Shown: positions 1-8,244, numbered from the stretch's first letter. The stretch is 33,705 nt of DNA from an uncultured Collinsella sp. (GCA_902488525.1 CABTWP010000020.1:1-33705), one strand, 5' to 3'. Program-made: numbers and translations. The notes: generated by a model from the letters alone, not told the origin.

Positions 1-53
1 CCCGCGACCCCAACCTTGGCAAGGTTGTGCTCTACCAACTGAGCCATGTCCGC
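1..53 (-). tRNA. tRNA-Gly(GCC), 3' end beyond the window
   Basis: The minus strand reads as the 5' part of a glycine tRNA: acceptor strand starting GCGGACA at 53, a D-arm with the usual AGTTGGTAGAGC, and an anticodon arm whose loop holds GCC (complement at 18-20). The T-arm begins at the window edge, so the T-loop and 3' acceptor strand are outside. A promoter lies just upstream at 66-94. Confidence 0.93.
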
Positions 54-65
54 TTGCGGGTTATT

Positions 66-94
66 AATTTACGCGAGTTGTCCAAAAGACGCAA
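66..94 (-). promoter_or_regulatory. Promoter of tRNA-Gly
   Basis: On the minus strand a -35 TTGCGT (94-89) and a -10 TAAATT (71-66) are separated by 17 nt. The -10 ends 12 nt before the tRNA 5' end. The -35 overlaps an AT-rich upstream element (91-115) made of a T6-G-A6 type block followed by GTACTTGC. Nearly the same block precedes the tRNA-Leu promoter. Confidence 0.7.
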
Positions 95-135
95 GTACTT
101 TTTTCAAAAAACTTGTCTGCCGCATGTTCTTAATA

Positions 136-160
136 GCCAAACGCGCTAAAGCGATTGGCT
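136..160 (-). terminator. Possible weak terminator after the STAS-HATPase gene
   Basis: The minus strand can form a stem of AGCCAA(T)CGC with GCG(CG)TTTGGCT around a TTTA loop, overlapping the stop codon at 159-161. It is followed by ATTAAG rather than a clear T-run. Termination here is therefore uncertain; it may only be a 3' stabilising hairpin. Confidence 0.35.
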
Positions 161-905
161 AGGCGCACGATTCCAGCGCTCCGCTAAACAGCTTCACCAT
201 CTGCACGCGCGTGCCGGCGCCGTCCGTACGACGAGCAACCTCCACGTTATCGACGAGCATACGCATAAGCTTGATACCACGGCCGCGTTCCTCAGATGCG
301 ACCGGCTCGCTCGTTTCATCGATAGAATAGCCGGCACCTCGATCAAGCACCTCAACCACAACGCGATCGCCATAGGCCTGAACCGTCAGGACGCACCCGA
401 TACCGCCCGCATGGTCATAGGCATTACCCAGCGCCTCCCCCGATGCCAATGCGACATCGTAGCGCTCGTCACGGCGCAACGGAAGCGATTCAAGGAGTTC
501 GGCGATGCGATGTCGGTAGTATGGAAGATTCTCGATACCCTGACGGACCTCGACACTCTTACTCCAGCGAGGCAGCTCCCCCACCGGAATAGCGGGAATA
601 GACTCCCGTGCCGGCCCCGCGACATGAAGGATATCGACAAGACGAGCAATCTCCAAAAAGCGAACAACTTCACCTGATGCATTGACGAGCGAAAGCAGGC
701 CTTCTCGCCTCATGAGCTCACGAGCGCGCGTAAGCAGGAATGCCAAGCCCGTCGAATCGATAAAGCTAACAGCCTGACAGTTGATGACGACACGACGCAC
801 GCCGCGGCCAATCAAGGCATCCAACCGCCGACGCAGCGCAGGCACCGTGGCGATGTCGATATCGCCTGGTGGCGTCAAAACCGCTATGTCATTCCACTCA
901 TTCAT
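159..905 (-). CDS. STAS domain fused to an anti-sigma-type HATPase kinase
   Basis: The protein has 248 residues. The N-terminal ~100 residues are a STAS (SpoIIAA/RsbV-like) domain whose loop FIDSTGLAFLL carries the usual phosphorylatable serine (Ser51). The C-terminal ~120 residues are a GHKL HATPase of the RsbW/SpoIIAB type. Its N-box SGEALGNA has the catalytic Glu and Asn four apart, the G1 box is DRGAG and the G2 box is GRGIKLM, so the kinase looks intact. In partner switching the kinase phosphorylates the STAS serine and a PP2C phosphatase reverses this; here antagonist and kinase share one chain. The PP2C gene is directly upstream (stop at 984), which suggests they work as a pair. No sigma factor gene is adjacent in the window. 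A TTG start at 923 would add six residues. Neither start has a strong ribosome-binding site; ATG at 905 is preferred, with GGGG 12 nt upstream. Confidence 0.85.
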   Translation of the reverse strand: MNEWNDIAVLTPPGDIDIATVPALRRRLDALIGRGVRRVVINCQAVSFIDSTGLAFLLTRARELMRREGLLSLVNASGEVVRFLEIARLVDILHVAGPARESIPAIPVGELPRWSKSVEVRQGIENLPYYRHRIAELLESLPLRRDERYDVALASGEALGNAYDHAGGIGCVLTVQAYGDRVVVEVLDRGAGYSIDETSEPVASEERGRGIKLMRMLVDNVEVARRTDGAGTRVQMVKLFSGALESCA

Positions 906-983
906 ACGACCATGGTTCCCCAAAAAAGCCCACTCGATGCATTCGTTTCCCCAACCGTACGGACTCAGCCCGCCCAGCGTCGT

Positions 984-3329
984 CTATGAACGACCCCGTA
1001 AAAACTCAAGGGACACCAATGCAATGTCATCGTCCAGTGCCGATTCGGTAAATCGGTCAAGCTCGCCCAAGACCTTGCCGCAAATGCCCGACACGCCCTC
1101 CCCCGAAACAGAAAGCAGAAGGTCGCGCAAGCGCTGCTCGCCAAAGAACGCTCCGGTGCGGTCGCGGGCCTCAATCGTTCCATCCGTATACATGAAGAGC
1201 ATGTCGCCGGGGGCGAACGTAAACACGCCTGTCTCGTACACCATGCTCTCAAAGGCACCGATTACGCCCGATTGGCATCCAAGCAGCTCAACCTCTCCCC
1301 CACGTGCCTCACCGCCACCCAGCGGCATCGACTCTGGCCTGATGACCATTGTCGGAGGATGGCCCGCCGAACAATACGTTGCGCGTCCGGCCTTAAGGTC
1401 AATCTTGGCGATAAAGGCCGTCACGAACGTCTCGACCCTCGAAAAGCCCATGAGCATGCTGTTAAGGGAGCGTGCCATGCGGGCCGGTCCAGCGCCCTCC
1501 CAGGCATATGCCGTCAGGGCCGTCTTGACGAGCGCGGACATCGATGCGGCCTCAATGCCTTTGCCAGACACATCACCCAGAATCATGACGGCGCAGTCGT
1601 CGGGAAGACGGATGAGCGTATAGAAATCGCCGCCGACCAACGCCGAGTTCGTGGCCGACAGGTACACCGAATCGGTTGCGATACCCGGAACATCCCCCAG
1701 GGAATTTCTCATGCCGATCTGAAGGGTCTGAGCGATATGGCGCTCCTCGCGCTTTTGAGATTCGCCTTCGTAGATCAGTTCAAAGTCATGCGCCAAGTGC
1801 ACCAAGTAGTCATATTCAAGATCATCAATCGGCTCTTGGCTACCATCACGAAGCAGCAGCGCGCGCGTCGTCGGGCTCTTCGCAACAGAAGCAGGAACAA
1901 TCGCGTCGTTACTGTGCCTGCCATCACCCTCAGAGCGCGGGCGCCCCGCCTCGATGCCGGAGTCAACGTAGAGACCTTGACAAGGCAGACCGTGCGCCCT
2001 AAGCCAGCCTCCCATAGGCATCGATTCGTCAACGCGAGTTATACGGACGTGTTTAAGGTCCTCGGCACTCGTACCGCCCAAAACAGATGCCTCAAAGCCA
2101 TCAGGGCCAGCCCCCAGACGTGCCGCTGGCGCCGTCGTGGAAAAGAAAAGCTTCTCGGGATCGTCCGGCAAAGCAACGCGACTGCCACCTTCAAAATCTA
2201 TGACGTAGGAATCCAGACTGGCGTCATACTCAACAGGGCAAAAATGGCAGTTAAGCATATTGCAGATCTCGGACGATACCGCCTGGGTAGCCGCGGCGGA
2301 ATCGTCTAGAAAGGCAAACAACTCATCACGCAAGACATTGAGCGAGCGGCCAAGCTCGGCCGTGCGACGGGAGCGAAGGCTCGATGCCATGCCGACCAGC
2401 TGGATAGACAGGTAATCGCAAATGACCTCGAGCACATTAACGTCATAGGCGAGCGGTGCCTGGGGGCGTTTCCAACCAACTTCCAGCACGCCAAGAATCT
2501 GCGTACCGTAAAAAACGGGAAGACAGATCTCGCTGCGGTACGGAGGCATATCCTGCATGCGCAACAGGTGCTTAGAACGATTGTCCAGGTCCATAAACAT
2601 ACCGGAGGCGGCCTTATCACCCTCAAGGTCCTGTTGAATCGACAAGCGACAGGCACGCGACTCGCGAAGAACATACGTCGGAATGCCAGCGCCATACGGC
2701 AAAAACTCGGGCAGGTAGCTGTCGTACAGCTCCTTGGAAACACCGCGTAGCTTAAAACCGCCGCTCTCAGAAAAATAGATAGCGGCACCCGAAGCATCGA
2801 GCGTTCCTACAAGCTGGTTCAAAACGGTATCAAGTAGGCTGGGCAGCTCATCGGAGCCCACGGTACTCATAATGACCGAGAGCGTGCCAGAGAGGCGCTT
2901 GTTCGCCACTCTAAGCTCCGATAACGCACGCTTGAGCTGACGGTCGTGCGAATACTGTTCTTCGATGCTATGGAGCGCCACCAGGACACGTGGCGCGCGG
3001 CGCCCAAAGATGCGTGGAGGCGTTACGGAGCCCGCACGAACCAAGACGGGGATAAAGGAGCCGTCACTCAGCTTGAGCATCAGTTCGTTCTCGGAGCCAT
3101 CAGTTTCAAATGGCAGACGATGTTCCGTCGCACGTTCAAAAGCTGATGAGTACAGGACGTCTTTAACATCTCCACCGATGACGTCGGCGCGTTCCTCGCA
3201 CATCAAACCAAGTAAGCGATTATTCACATGCAGAATGGTTCCGTCGAGCTCACAGATGATGACAGCATCGCTCGTGATCTCGACTAGTTGGGCAACGTCT
3301 GCCCACTCGTTGCGTTCAAGCGTTTCCAT
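984..3329 (-). CDS. PAS-GAF-PP2C (SpoIIE/RsbU-type) serine phosphatase
   Basis: This is a 781-residue sensor phosphatase. A PAS domain (about 10-120) is followed by a GAF domain (about 145-320) and a less clear GAF-like region (about 330-520). The linker with IAQTLQIGMRNSLG is typical just before SpoIIE-type PP2C domains. The catalytic part (about 535-780) has GGDFYT, GDVSGKG, YTDGTIEARD and DDDIALVSL. The aspartates that bind Mn/Mg are kept, except that the usual GGDFYD reads GGDFYT. It probably dephosphorylates the STAS serine of the downstream STAS-HATPase protein in response to signals sensed by PAS/GAF; ligands cannot be told from sequence. ATG at 3329 is chosen because GGTGGGG ends 6 nt upstream; a GTG at 3341 is also in frame. 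No transmembrane segment is evident. The tRNA-Leu terminator ends only 26 nt upstream. Confidence 0.88.
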   Translation of the reverse strand: METLERNEWADVAQLVEITSDAVIICELDGTILHVNNRLLGLMCEERADVIGGDVKDVLYSSAFERATEHRLPFETDGSENELMLKLSDGSFIPVLVRAGSVTPPRIFGRRAPRVLVALHSIEEQYSHDRQLKRALSELRVANKRLSGTLSVIMSTVGSDELPSLLDTVLNQLVGTLDASGAAIYFSESGGFKLRGVSKELYDSYLPEFLPYGAGIPTYVLRESRACRLSIQQDLEGDKAASGMFMDLDNRSKHLLRMQDMPPYRSEICLPVFYGTQILGVLEVGWKRPQAPLAYDVNVLEVICDYLSIQLVGMASSLRSRRTAELGRSLNVLRDELFAFLDDSAAATQAVSSEICNMLNCHFCPVEYDASLDSYVIDFEGGSRVALPDDPEKLFFSTTAPAARLGAGPDGFEASVLGGTSAEDLKHVRITRVDESMPMGGWLRAHGLPCQGLYVDSGIEAGRPRSEGDGRHSNDAIVPASVAKSPTTRALLLRDGSQEPIDDLEYDYLVHLAHDFELIYEGESQKREERHIAQTLQIGMRNSLGDVPGIATDSVYLSATNSALVGGDFYTLIRLPDDCAVMILGDVSGKGIEAASMSALVKTALTAYAWEGAGPARMARSLNSMLMGFSRVETFVTAFIAKIDLKAGRATYCSAGHPPTMVIRPESMPLGGGEARGGEVELLGCQSGVIGAFESMVYETGVFTFAPGDMLFMYTDGTIEARDRTGAFFGEQRLRDLLLSVSGEGVSGICGKVLGELDRFTESALDDDIALVSLEFLRGRS

Positions 3330-3355
3330 CGTGGACCCCACCGTCTATCGGTAAC

Positions 3356-3378
3356 AAAAAAGCCTCCGAAGAGGCTTC
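3356..3378 (-). terminator. Intrinsic terminator of tRNA-Leu
   Basis: On the minus strand AAGCCTC-TTCG-GAGGCTT is followed directly by a T6 run (complement 3356-3361). It lies 14 nt past the tRNA 3' end and 26 nt before the ATG of the phosphatase gene. Confidence 0.88.
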
Positions 3379-3391
3379 TCAAATGCGATGG

Positions 3392-3478
3392 TGTCGGAGG
3401 CGGGACTTGAACCCGCATGACCAAAAAGCGGTCACTAGCACCTCAAGCTAGCGCGTCTGCCAATTCCGCCACTCCGAC
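3392..3478 (-). tRNA. tRNA-Leu(GAG)
   Basis: This is an 87-nt class II tRNA. The acceptor GTCGGAG (5' end at 3478) pairs with CTCCGAC, with discriminator A at 3392. The anticodon stem CTAGC/GCTAG holds loop TTGAGGT, giving anticodon GAG. A long variable arm (pairing around TGACC and GGTCA) is present, as expected for leucine. CCA is not encoded. Confidence 0.95.
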
Positions 3479-3535
3479 ATGCTATGTTGTTGATTCGCAG
3501 TTCGTTTTGTTGGACCCGCGCGTTCAACGAGGAAG

Positions 3536-3565
3536 ATAATAACCTATGATTCGAGAACTGTGCAA
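3536..3565 (-). promoter_or_regulatory. Promoter of tRNA-Leu
   Basis: On the minus strand a -35 TTGCAC (3565-3560) and a -10 TATTAT (3541-3536) are 18 nt apart; the overlapping TTATTA gives 17. The AT-rich block at 3562-3586 (T6-G-A6 type, then GTGCTTGC) overlaps the -35 and closely matches the tRNA-Gly promoter block at 91-115. The leader before the tRNA is about 50 nt. Confidence 0.72.
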
Positions 3566-3622
3566 GCACTTTTTTCAAAAAAGTTTACGAATTTGTTAAT
3601 GCGCAGGTAGATCCGTATGTCC

Positions 3623-3747
3623 GGTCCCGAATCGGTGTTGCCTCCCGGCGCGTCCTCGGGCATGACCGATATTTTGCTGCGCACTTCGTGCTGCAAAATA
3701 TCGCTCCCCCTGCGGAATGCGCCGGGAGGCAACACCGATTCGGGACC
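3623..3747. repeat. Long palindromic element 1 with conserved internal loop
   Basis: A perfect 29-bp inverted repeat (3623-3651 with 3719-3747) encloses an asymmetric internal loop: GTCCTCG at 3652-3658 on the left and CTGCGGAAT at 3710-3718 on the right. Further in, an 11-bp stem CGATATTTTGC/GCAAAATATCG (3667-3677, 3693-3703) leads to a GCAC-TTC-GTGC tip. The element at 3927-4058 has the same loop sequences but unrelated arms. No terminal target duplication is seen and there is no coding potential. It could be a structured RNA, a mobile palindromic repeat, or a DNA structural element. Confidence 0.88.
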
Positions 3748-3807
3748 TACGCCCACGTACTCCAGACACCGTTCTCAAACATGTTATGGGGCTGATGCAA
3801 ATTTGGT

Positions 3808-3860
3808 GGCTCGGCTTTGCCGAGCCCTTATATGGGGAGGTCGGAGCTAAAGCTCCGGCC
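3808..3860. repeat. Two adjacent small hairpins
   Basis: GGCTCGGC-TTT-GCCGAGCC (3808-3826) is a perfect 8-bp stem. GGTCGGAGCT-AA-AGCTCCGGCC (3839-3860) is a 10-bp stem with one wobble. Neither has a T-run on either strand, and they have no gene of their own. The rest of 3595-4074, apart from the two long palindromes, shows nothing recognisable. Confidence 0.65.
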
Positions 3861-3926
3861 TCACTCAATTTCTTATTAGATTAAGTGAGCGATCAAGGAA
3901 TCGCACCCCTCTGCAGCGGTAACACA

Positions 3927-4058
3927 GGGCCCGTGCTGGACTTAGTTTTCAGAACATTCCGCAGACCAGGAAACCCCCTTATCCGCGGCTCCGAAGGAGC
4001 AGGATAAGGGGGTTTCCATGGTCGAGGACGTTCTGAAAACTAAGTCCAGCGCGGGCCC
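3927..4058. repeat. Long palindromic element 2, downstream of oppF
   Basis: Outer arms of 29 bp (3927-3955 with 4030-4058) match at 28 positions. On the minus strand the internal loop is GTCCTCG (4029-4023) opposite CTGCGGAAT (3964-3956). An ACCA/TGGT stem and a perfect 16-bp stem (3969-3984 with 4002-4017) then end in a GCTCC-TTC-GGAGC tip. The loop matches element 1 but in the opposite orientation. It starts 16 nt after the oppF stop, so it may cap the 3' end of the opp transcript; no T-run follows. Confidence 0.88.
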
Positions 4059-4074
4059 GGACGATAACAACCGG

Positions 4075-5103
4075 CTACAGGTCGATGTGCGATTCCTTGA
4101 TCGGGAACGGCTCCGCGAAGTGGCACGCGCAGCAGTGACCCGGTGCGACTTCCTTAAACTCGGGAAGCTTCTCAGAGCAGATGCCCTGCGCGATCGGGCA
4201 GCGAGTGTGGAAACGGCAGCCGGTCGGCGGATCCAGCGGTGACGGCGGATCGCCGGCGAGGATGATGCGCTTACGGGTCTTCTGGATATCCGGATCGGGA
4301 ACCGGCACGGCAGACAGCAGCGACTGCGTGTACGGATGGTGAGGCTCGCTATAGAGCGTCTTCCAGTCCGAAACCTCAACCATCTTACCCAGATACATAA
4401 CGGCAACGCGATCGGAAATGTGCTGCACGACGGACAGGTCGTGAGCGATAAACAGATACGCGGTACCGAACTTGTCCTGCAGTTCCTTGAGCAGGTTCAG
4501 AACCTGGGCCTGAATGGACACATCCAGAGCGGAAACCGGCTCGTCGCAGATAATCAGCTTAGGCTTCAGCGCAAATGCACGGGCAATGCCGACACGCTGA
4601 CGCTGACCGCCGGAGAACTCATGAGGATAGCGGTTAATGTGCTCGGGGTTCAGTCCGACAACGTCGAGAAGCTCGCGGACGCGCTCAATGCGCTCCTCCT
4701 TGGTGCCCACGCCGTGAATGGTCATGGGCTCGGAGACGATCTCGCCGATGGTCATGCGGGGATTCAGCGAAGCATAGGGATCCTGGAAGATAAACTGCAT
4801 CTCGCGACGCATGTCCTTGATCTCATGCTTGCTCATCTCGGCAACATCTTTACCCTGGAAGAACACTTTGCCTGCCGTCGGCTTGGTCAGGCGCATGATG
4901 GTACGGCCCGTGGTGGACTTACCGCAACCAGACTCGCCGACCAGGCCAAAGGTCTCACCCGGATAAATCTCGAACGAAATGTCATTCACAGCAGAGACGA
5001 CACGCTTGGAGAAGCGCTTGGCGAACATGCCGGACTCAGCGGGAAACTCCTTAGAGAGGTGCTCGACCTTCAGCAGCGGAGTGCGCTCGTTGGTATCTGC
5101 CAT
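4075..5103 (-). CDS. oppF: Oligopeptide ABC transporter ATPase, OppF-like
   Basis: This is a 342-residue cytoplasmic ATPase that energises peptide import with OppD. Walker A is GESGCGKST (56-64), the Q-loop is in FQDPYASLNPRM, the signature is SGGQRQR (164-170), Walker B is LIICDEP (183-189), and the switch His is in FIAHDLS. The C-terminal oligopeptide-transporter extension holds a cysteine cluster (Cys296, 302, 309, 324, 325, 327), the arrangement linked to a possible iron-sulfur site in this family. It is the last gene of the opp operon. Its ATG overlaps the oppD stop by one base (TAATG), so translation is probably coupled. Confidence 0.93.
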   Translation of the reverse strand: MADTNERTPLLKVEHLSKEFPAESGMFAKRFSKRVVSAVNDISFEIYPGETFGLVGESGCGKSTTGRTIMRLTKPTAGKVFFQGKDVAEMSKHEIKDMRREMQFIFQDPYASLNPRMTIGEIVSEPMTIHGVGTKEERIERVRELLDVVGLNPEHINRYPHEFSGGQRQRVGIARAFALKPKLIICDEPVSALDVSIQAQVLNLLKELQDKFGTAYLFIAHDLSVVQHISDRVAVMYLGKMVEVSDWKTLYSEPHHPYTQSLLSAVPVPDPDIQKTRKRIILAGDPPSPLDPPTGCRFHTRCPIAQGICSEKLPEFKEVAPGHCCACHFAEPFPIKESHIDL

Positions 5104-6194
5104 TACGCCTCGCCTCCCTTCTTGGAATCCTTGCGCGTACGGGACGTCTCAGGAGCGTTCTTGAGGAACTCGGGGTCACCGGAGTAGTGGCACGCAGAGT
5201 AATGACCAGACTCGGTGACAACGCGCTCGGGGCGCTGCTTGCGGCACTTGTCCGTCGCATAGGGACAACGAGGCGAGAAGACGCAGCCCTCAGGCAGGTT
5301 CATGAGCGAAGGCGGGTTGCCGTGAATCGGCGTAAGCGGCTTCTTCTCCTCGATGGCCTGCTCCGGGATGGAGCGGATAAGGCCCCAGGTGTAGGGGTGG
5401 CGGCTCTCGTAGAAGATTTCCTCAGCAGTACCGAACTCGACGGGACGGCCTGCGTACATAACCATGATCTTATCGGCCATATCGGCAACGACGCCCAGGT
5501 CATGGGTAATCATGATAATGGCGTTGCCGTTCTTCTCCTGCATCTCCTGCATGAGCTCGATAATCTGAGCCTGAATGGTAACGTCCAGAGCCGTCGTGGG
5601 CTCGTCGGCAATCAGGATATCGGGATCGCAGGCAAGAGCCATAGCGATCATGACACGCTGACGCATACCGCCCGAGAACTGGTGCGGATACTCATTGACG
5701 CGCTTCTCGGGCTCGGGGATACCCACGAGGTCCAAAAGCTCGGTGGCACGCTTGAGCGCCTCCTGCTTGGAGTAGCCACGGTGCAGACGAAGGCCCTCGC
5801 CCACCTGCTTGCCGATCTTATAGACCGGGTTCAAGGAGGTCATAGGATCCTGGAAGATCATCGCGATATCGTTACCGCGAATGTGCTGCATCTCTTCCTC
5901 AGTCATTTCGAGGATAGAACGACCGCGATAGCGAACGTCGCCGCCCTCGATCTTTCCCGGAGGCATCGAGATAAGACCCATGATGGTCATGGCGGTCACG
6001 GACTTACCGGAGCCGGACTCACCGACGACGCCCAAGGTCTCGCCGCGATCGAGCGTGTAGGAGACACCGTCGACAGCGCGAACAACGCCATCCTCGGTGT
6101 GGAAATACATCTTAAGGTCATCGACCTCGAGCAGATGCTGGCCCTCGGGAACAGGCTGGTCCTTCAGGTCCACATAGTTCTTGTTCTTCTTCAT
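5103..6194 (-). CDS. oppD: Oligopeptide ABC transporter ATPase, OppD-like
   Basis: This 363-residue ATPase is the partner of OppF. Walker A is GESGSGKS (58-65), the signature is SGGMRQR (174-180), Walker B is ILIADEP (193-199), and the switch His is in MITHDLG. The C-terminal extension has the family cysteines (CVFSPRC, DKC, ACH). The substitution of Q by M in the signature (GGMRQR) is normal for OppD. It starts 2 nt after the oppC stop. A short lysine-rich N-terminus precedes the ABC fold. Confidence 0.93.
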   Translation of the reverse strand: MKKNKNYVDLKDQPVPEGQHLLEVDDLKMYFHTEDGVVRAVDGVSYTLDRGETLGVVGESGSGKSVTAMTIMGLISMPPGKIEGGDVRYRGRSILEMTEEEMQHIRGNDIAMIFQDPMTSLNPVYKIGKQVGEGLRLHRGYSKQEALKRATELLDLVGIPEPEKRVNEYPHQFSGGMRQRVMIAMALACDPDILIADEPTTALDVTIQAQIIELMQEMQEKNGNAIIMITHDLGVVADMADKIMVMYAGRPVEFGTAEEIFYESRHPYTWGLIRSIPEQAIEEKKPLTPIHGNPPSLMNLPEGCVFSPRCPYATDKCRKQRPERVVTESGHYSACHYSGDPEFLKNAPETSRTRKDSKKGGEA

Positions 6195-6196
6195 CC

Positions 6197-7132
6197 TTAT
6201 GCGTCCTTCATCTTGACGTCGAGGGCGTCGCGCAGACCGTCACCCAGCAGGGTGAAGGCGAGCACCGTCGAGAGAATTGCCAGACCGGGCATGATCATCA
6301 TCCAGGGAGCAGTCAGAAGATACTGCTGACCGTCCTGAATCATGGAGCCCCACGAAGGCGTAGGCGGAATAACGCCCATGCCGAGGAAGGACAGAGCGGA
6401 CTCGGTCAGAATGGCGCCACCAATGTTCATGGTCGCGTAGACCACGATGGAAGCGACGGAGTTCGGGAAGATGTGACGTACGACGATACGAGCATCAGAT
6501 GCACCCATCGCGCGCGCAGCATCAACATAGTCGTTTTCCTTGACGGTCAAGATCGCAGAGCGGAAGACGCGCGCAATCGAAGGCCAGCCGAGAATACCGA
6601 TGGCGATAAAGACGTTCTGAAGACCACGGCCGATAACGGCGATCATGGCGACAACGAACAGCACGTACGGGAACGCCAGGAAGATGTCCGCACAGCGCAT
6701 GATGATCGTATCCCAGATGCCGCCGTAGAAACCGGCCAGAGCACCCATGACCAGACCGATCAGCGTGGAGATCGCGGTGGCCATAATTCCGACAGACAGC
6801 GAAACGCGCGCACCGTAGATAACGCGGACGAGAATGTCACGACCAAGGGCGTCGGTGCCAAACGGGTGCTCGGCACACGGAGCCAGCAGCGACGTCTCGG
6901 CCATGGTGGTCGAGTCGGAAGCCGTCGGAGAACCGAGCCAGGGCTTAGCCCACAGATCTGCGGTCAGGGCAACCACAACGACGATGATGATCCAACAGAC
7001 ACCGATAACGGCGAGCTTGTTCTTACGAAGACGCTTAAAAGCGTCGCCCCACAGCGTGCGGGACTTGGCGGGAGCAGATGCGGCCTTGGTGGCGGTAGCC
7101 TGCTCCTGAGACTGAGAATCAGTTTCCTGCAT
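6197..7132 (-). CDS. oppC: Oligopeptide ABC transporter permease, OppC-like
   Basis: This is a 311-residue inner permease subunit. After a ~35-residue cytoplasmic N-terminus there is a first membrane helix (about 40-60) and a large extracytoplasmic loop with the family motif HPFGTDALGRDI. The BPD-type transmembrane domain follows, and its EAA loop DYVDAARAMGASDARIV contacts the ATPases. The length is usual for DppC/OppC. It lies 14 nt after oppB and forms the channel with OppB. Confidence 0.92.
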   Translation of the reverse strand: MQETDSQSQEQATATKAASAPAKSRTLWGDAFKRLRKNKLAVIGVCWIIIVVVVALTADLWAKPWLGSPTASDSTTMAETSLLAPCAEHPFGTDALGRDILVRVIYGARVSLSVGIMATAISTLIGLVMGALAGFYGGIWDTIIMRCADIFLAFPYVLFVVAMIAVIGRGLQNVFIAIGILGWPSIARVFRSAILTVKENDYVDAARAMGASDARIVVRHIFPNSVASIVVYATMNIGGAILTESALSFLGMGVIPPTPSWGSMIQDGQQYLLTAPWMMIMPGLAILSTVLAFTLLGDGLRDALDVKMKDA

Positions 7133-7146
7133 GAGACGTACCTCCC

Positions 7147-8184
7147 TTAGGCCTTATCCGACGGACCGCCAAGGCGGATGCGCGGGTCGAGGAATGCATA
7201 GCTAATGTCGACGAGCAGGTTGATCACCATGACGACGACAACGATGAGCGTAACGCCGCCCATAACGATGGGCCAGTCACGCATGCTAATGGCGCGATAG
7301 ACCTCATAGCCGATACCGGGCCAGTTAAAGACCGTCTCGGTCAGGATGGCGCCCGAAAGCATGCCGCCAAAGTCGACACCAATATAGGTAACGACGGGGA
7401 TGAGTGCATTCTTAAGCGCATGTTTGACGATGATCGCGCGATTGGAGAGACCCTTGGCCTTTGCCGTACGGATGTAATCCTGGTTCATGACGTCAAGCAG
7501 CTGCGAGCGCATAATGCGGGCGGCGTAAGCGGTCGAAACCGAAGCCAGCGTAATGGTCGGAAGCACATAGTGCATCCAATCCTGATACTGAGAGCTGGAA
7601 CCGCCGGCACCCGAGATCGGCATGGAGATTGCACCGCCCGTGGCGTCCTTGAGGATGACGCCAAAGAACAGCTGCAGCAACATACCAAGCCAGAAGGCCG
7701 GGACCGCAACGAGGATCGACGTGGTAAGCGTTACCAAAATATCCCAGAAGGAATACCGCTTTACCGCCGAAATGATACCCGCACCGATACCCATAATTGC
7801 CTCGAGCACGATGGCGCACGCGGCAAGTTTGACCGTATACGGATACTTCTGGGCAAAGATTTCCGTAACCGGCAGCTTGCGCTGATACGAATTGCCCAGA
7901 TCGCCATGAAGCAGGCCGTTCATGTAATACAAGTAACGGTCCACGAGCGACGTTTGAACGGGATCGCCGTTCTCGTCAAGAATCGCGTTGCCGTCCTCGT
8001 CCGACTGGACTAGGTGATAGCGGACGCGAAGCTGAAGCTCCACCTCGGGGGACAGAGCCTTGTCTCCACCGATCAGCTTGATCGGATCTCCCGGCACGAT
8101 ATTCTGGAGGGCGAACAGAATCAGCGTAACGCCCAAAAACACCGGGATGAACTGAAGCACACGTTTAACGATGTACTTACCCAT
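7147..8184 (-). CDS. oppB: Oligopeptide ABC transporter permease, OppB-like
   Basis: This 345-residue permease starts MGKYIVKRVLQFIPV with the first membrane helix. The N-terminal TPG-like domain contains the family feature IVPGDP. The EAA loop is YIRTAKAKGLSNRAIIV, followed by the hydrophobic C-terminal helices and the usual end AFLDPRIRLG. A hydrophilic insertion with EDGNAILDENGDP (about residues 62-75) lengthens the first extracytoplasmic loop. AGGGGAG precedes the ATG. A hairpin at 8215-8244 separates it from oppA. Confidence 0.93.
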   Translation of the reverse strand: MGKYIVKRVLQFIPVFLGVTLILFALQNIVPGDPIKLIGGDKALSPEVELQLRVRYHLVQSDEDGNAILDENGDPVQTSLVDRYLYYMNGLLHGDLGNSYQRKLPVTEIFAQKYPYTVKLAACAIVLEAIMGIGAGIISAVKRYSFWDILVTLTTSILVAVPAFWLGMLLQLFFGVILKDATGGAISMPISGAGGSSSQYQDWMHYVLPTITLASVSTAYAARIMRSQLLDVMNQDYIRTAKAKGLSNRAIIVKHALKNALIPVVTYIGVDFGGMLSGAILTETVFNWPGIGYEVYRAISMRDWPIVMGGVTLIVVVVMVINLLVDISYAFLDPRIRLGGPSDKA

Positions 8185-8214
8185 ACCACTCCCCTATCTA
8201 GGGATTAACCTAAA

Positions 8215-8244
8215 TGGGATGCCGATCGCCAGACCGGCATCCCA
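8215..8244 (-). terminator. Hairpin between oppA and oppB
   Basis: TGGGATGCCG and CGGCATCCCA form a perfect 10-bp stem with a 10-nt loop on the minus strand, followed by TTTAGG and no real T-run. It is probably a leaky terminator or 3' stabiliser that gives more binding protein than permease. The rest of the 156-nt gap shows nothing else. Confidence 0.6.

Noticed and set aside
3596..3868. Small open frames across the palindromic region
   Set aside because: Their sequence simply translates the inverted repeats on both strands; no ribosome-binding site or family resemblance.
3623..4058. CRISPR array or insertion-sequence remnant
   Set aside because: No regularly spaced direct repeats, no transposase fragment and no target duplications at the element ends.
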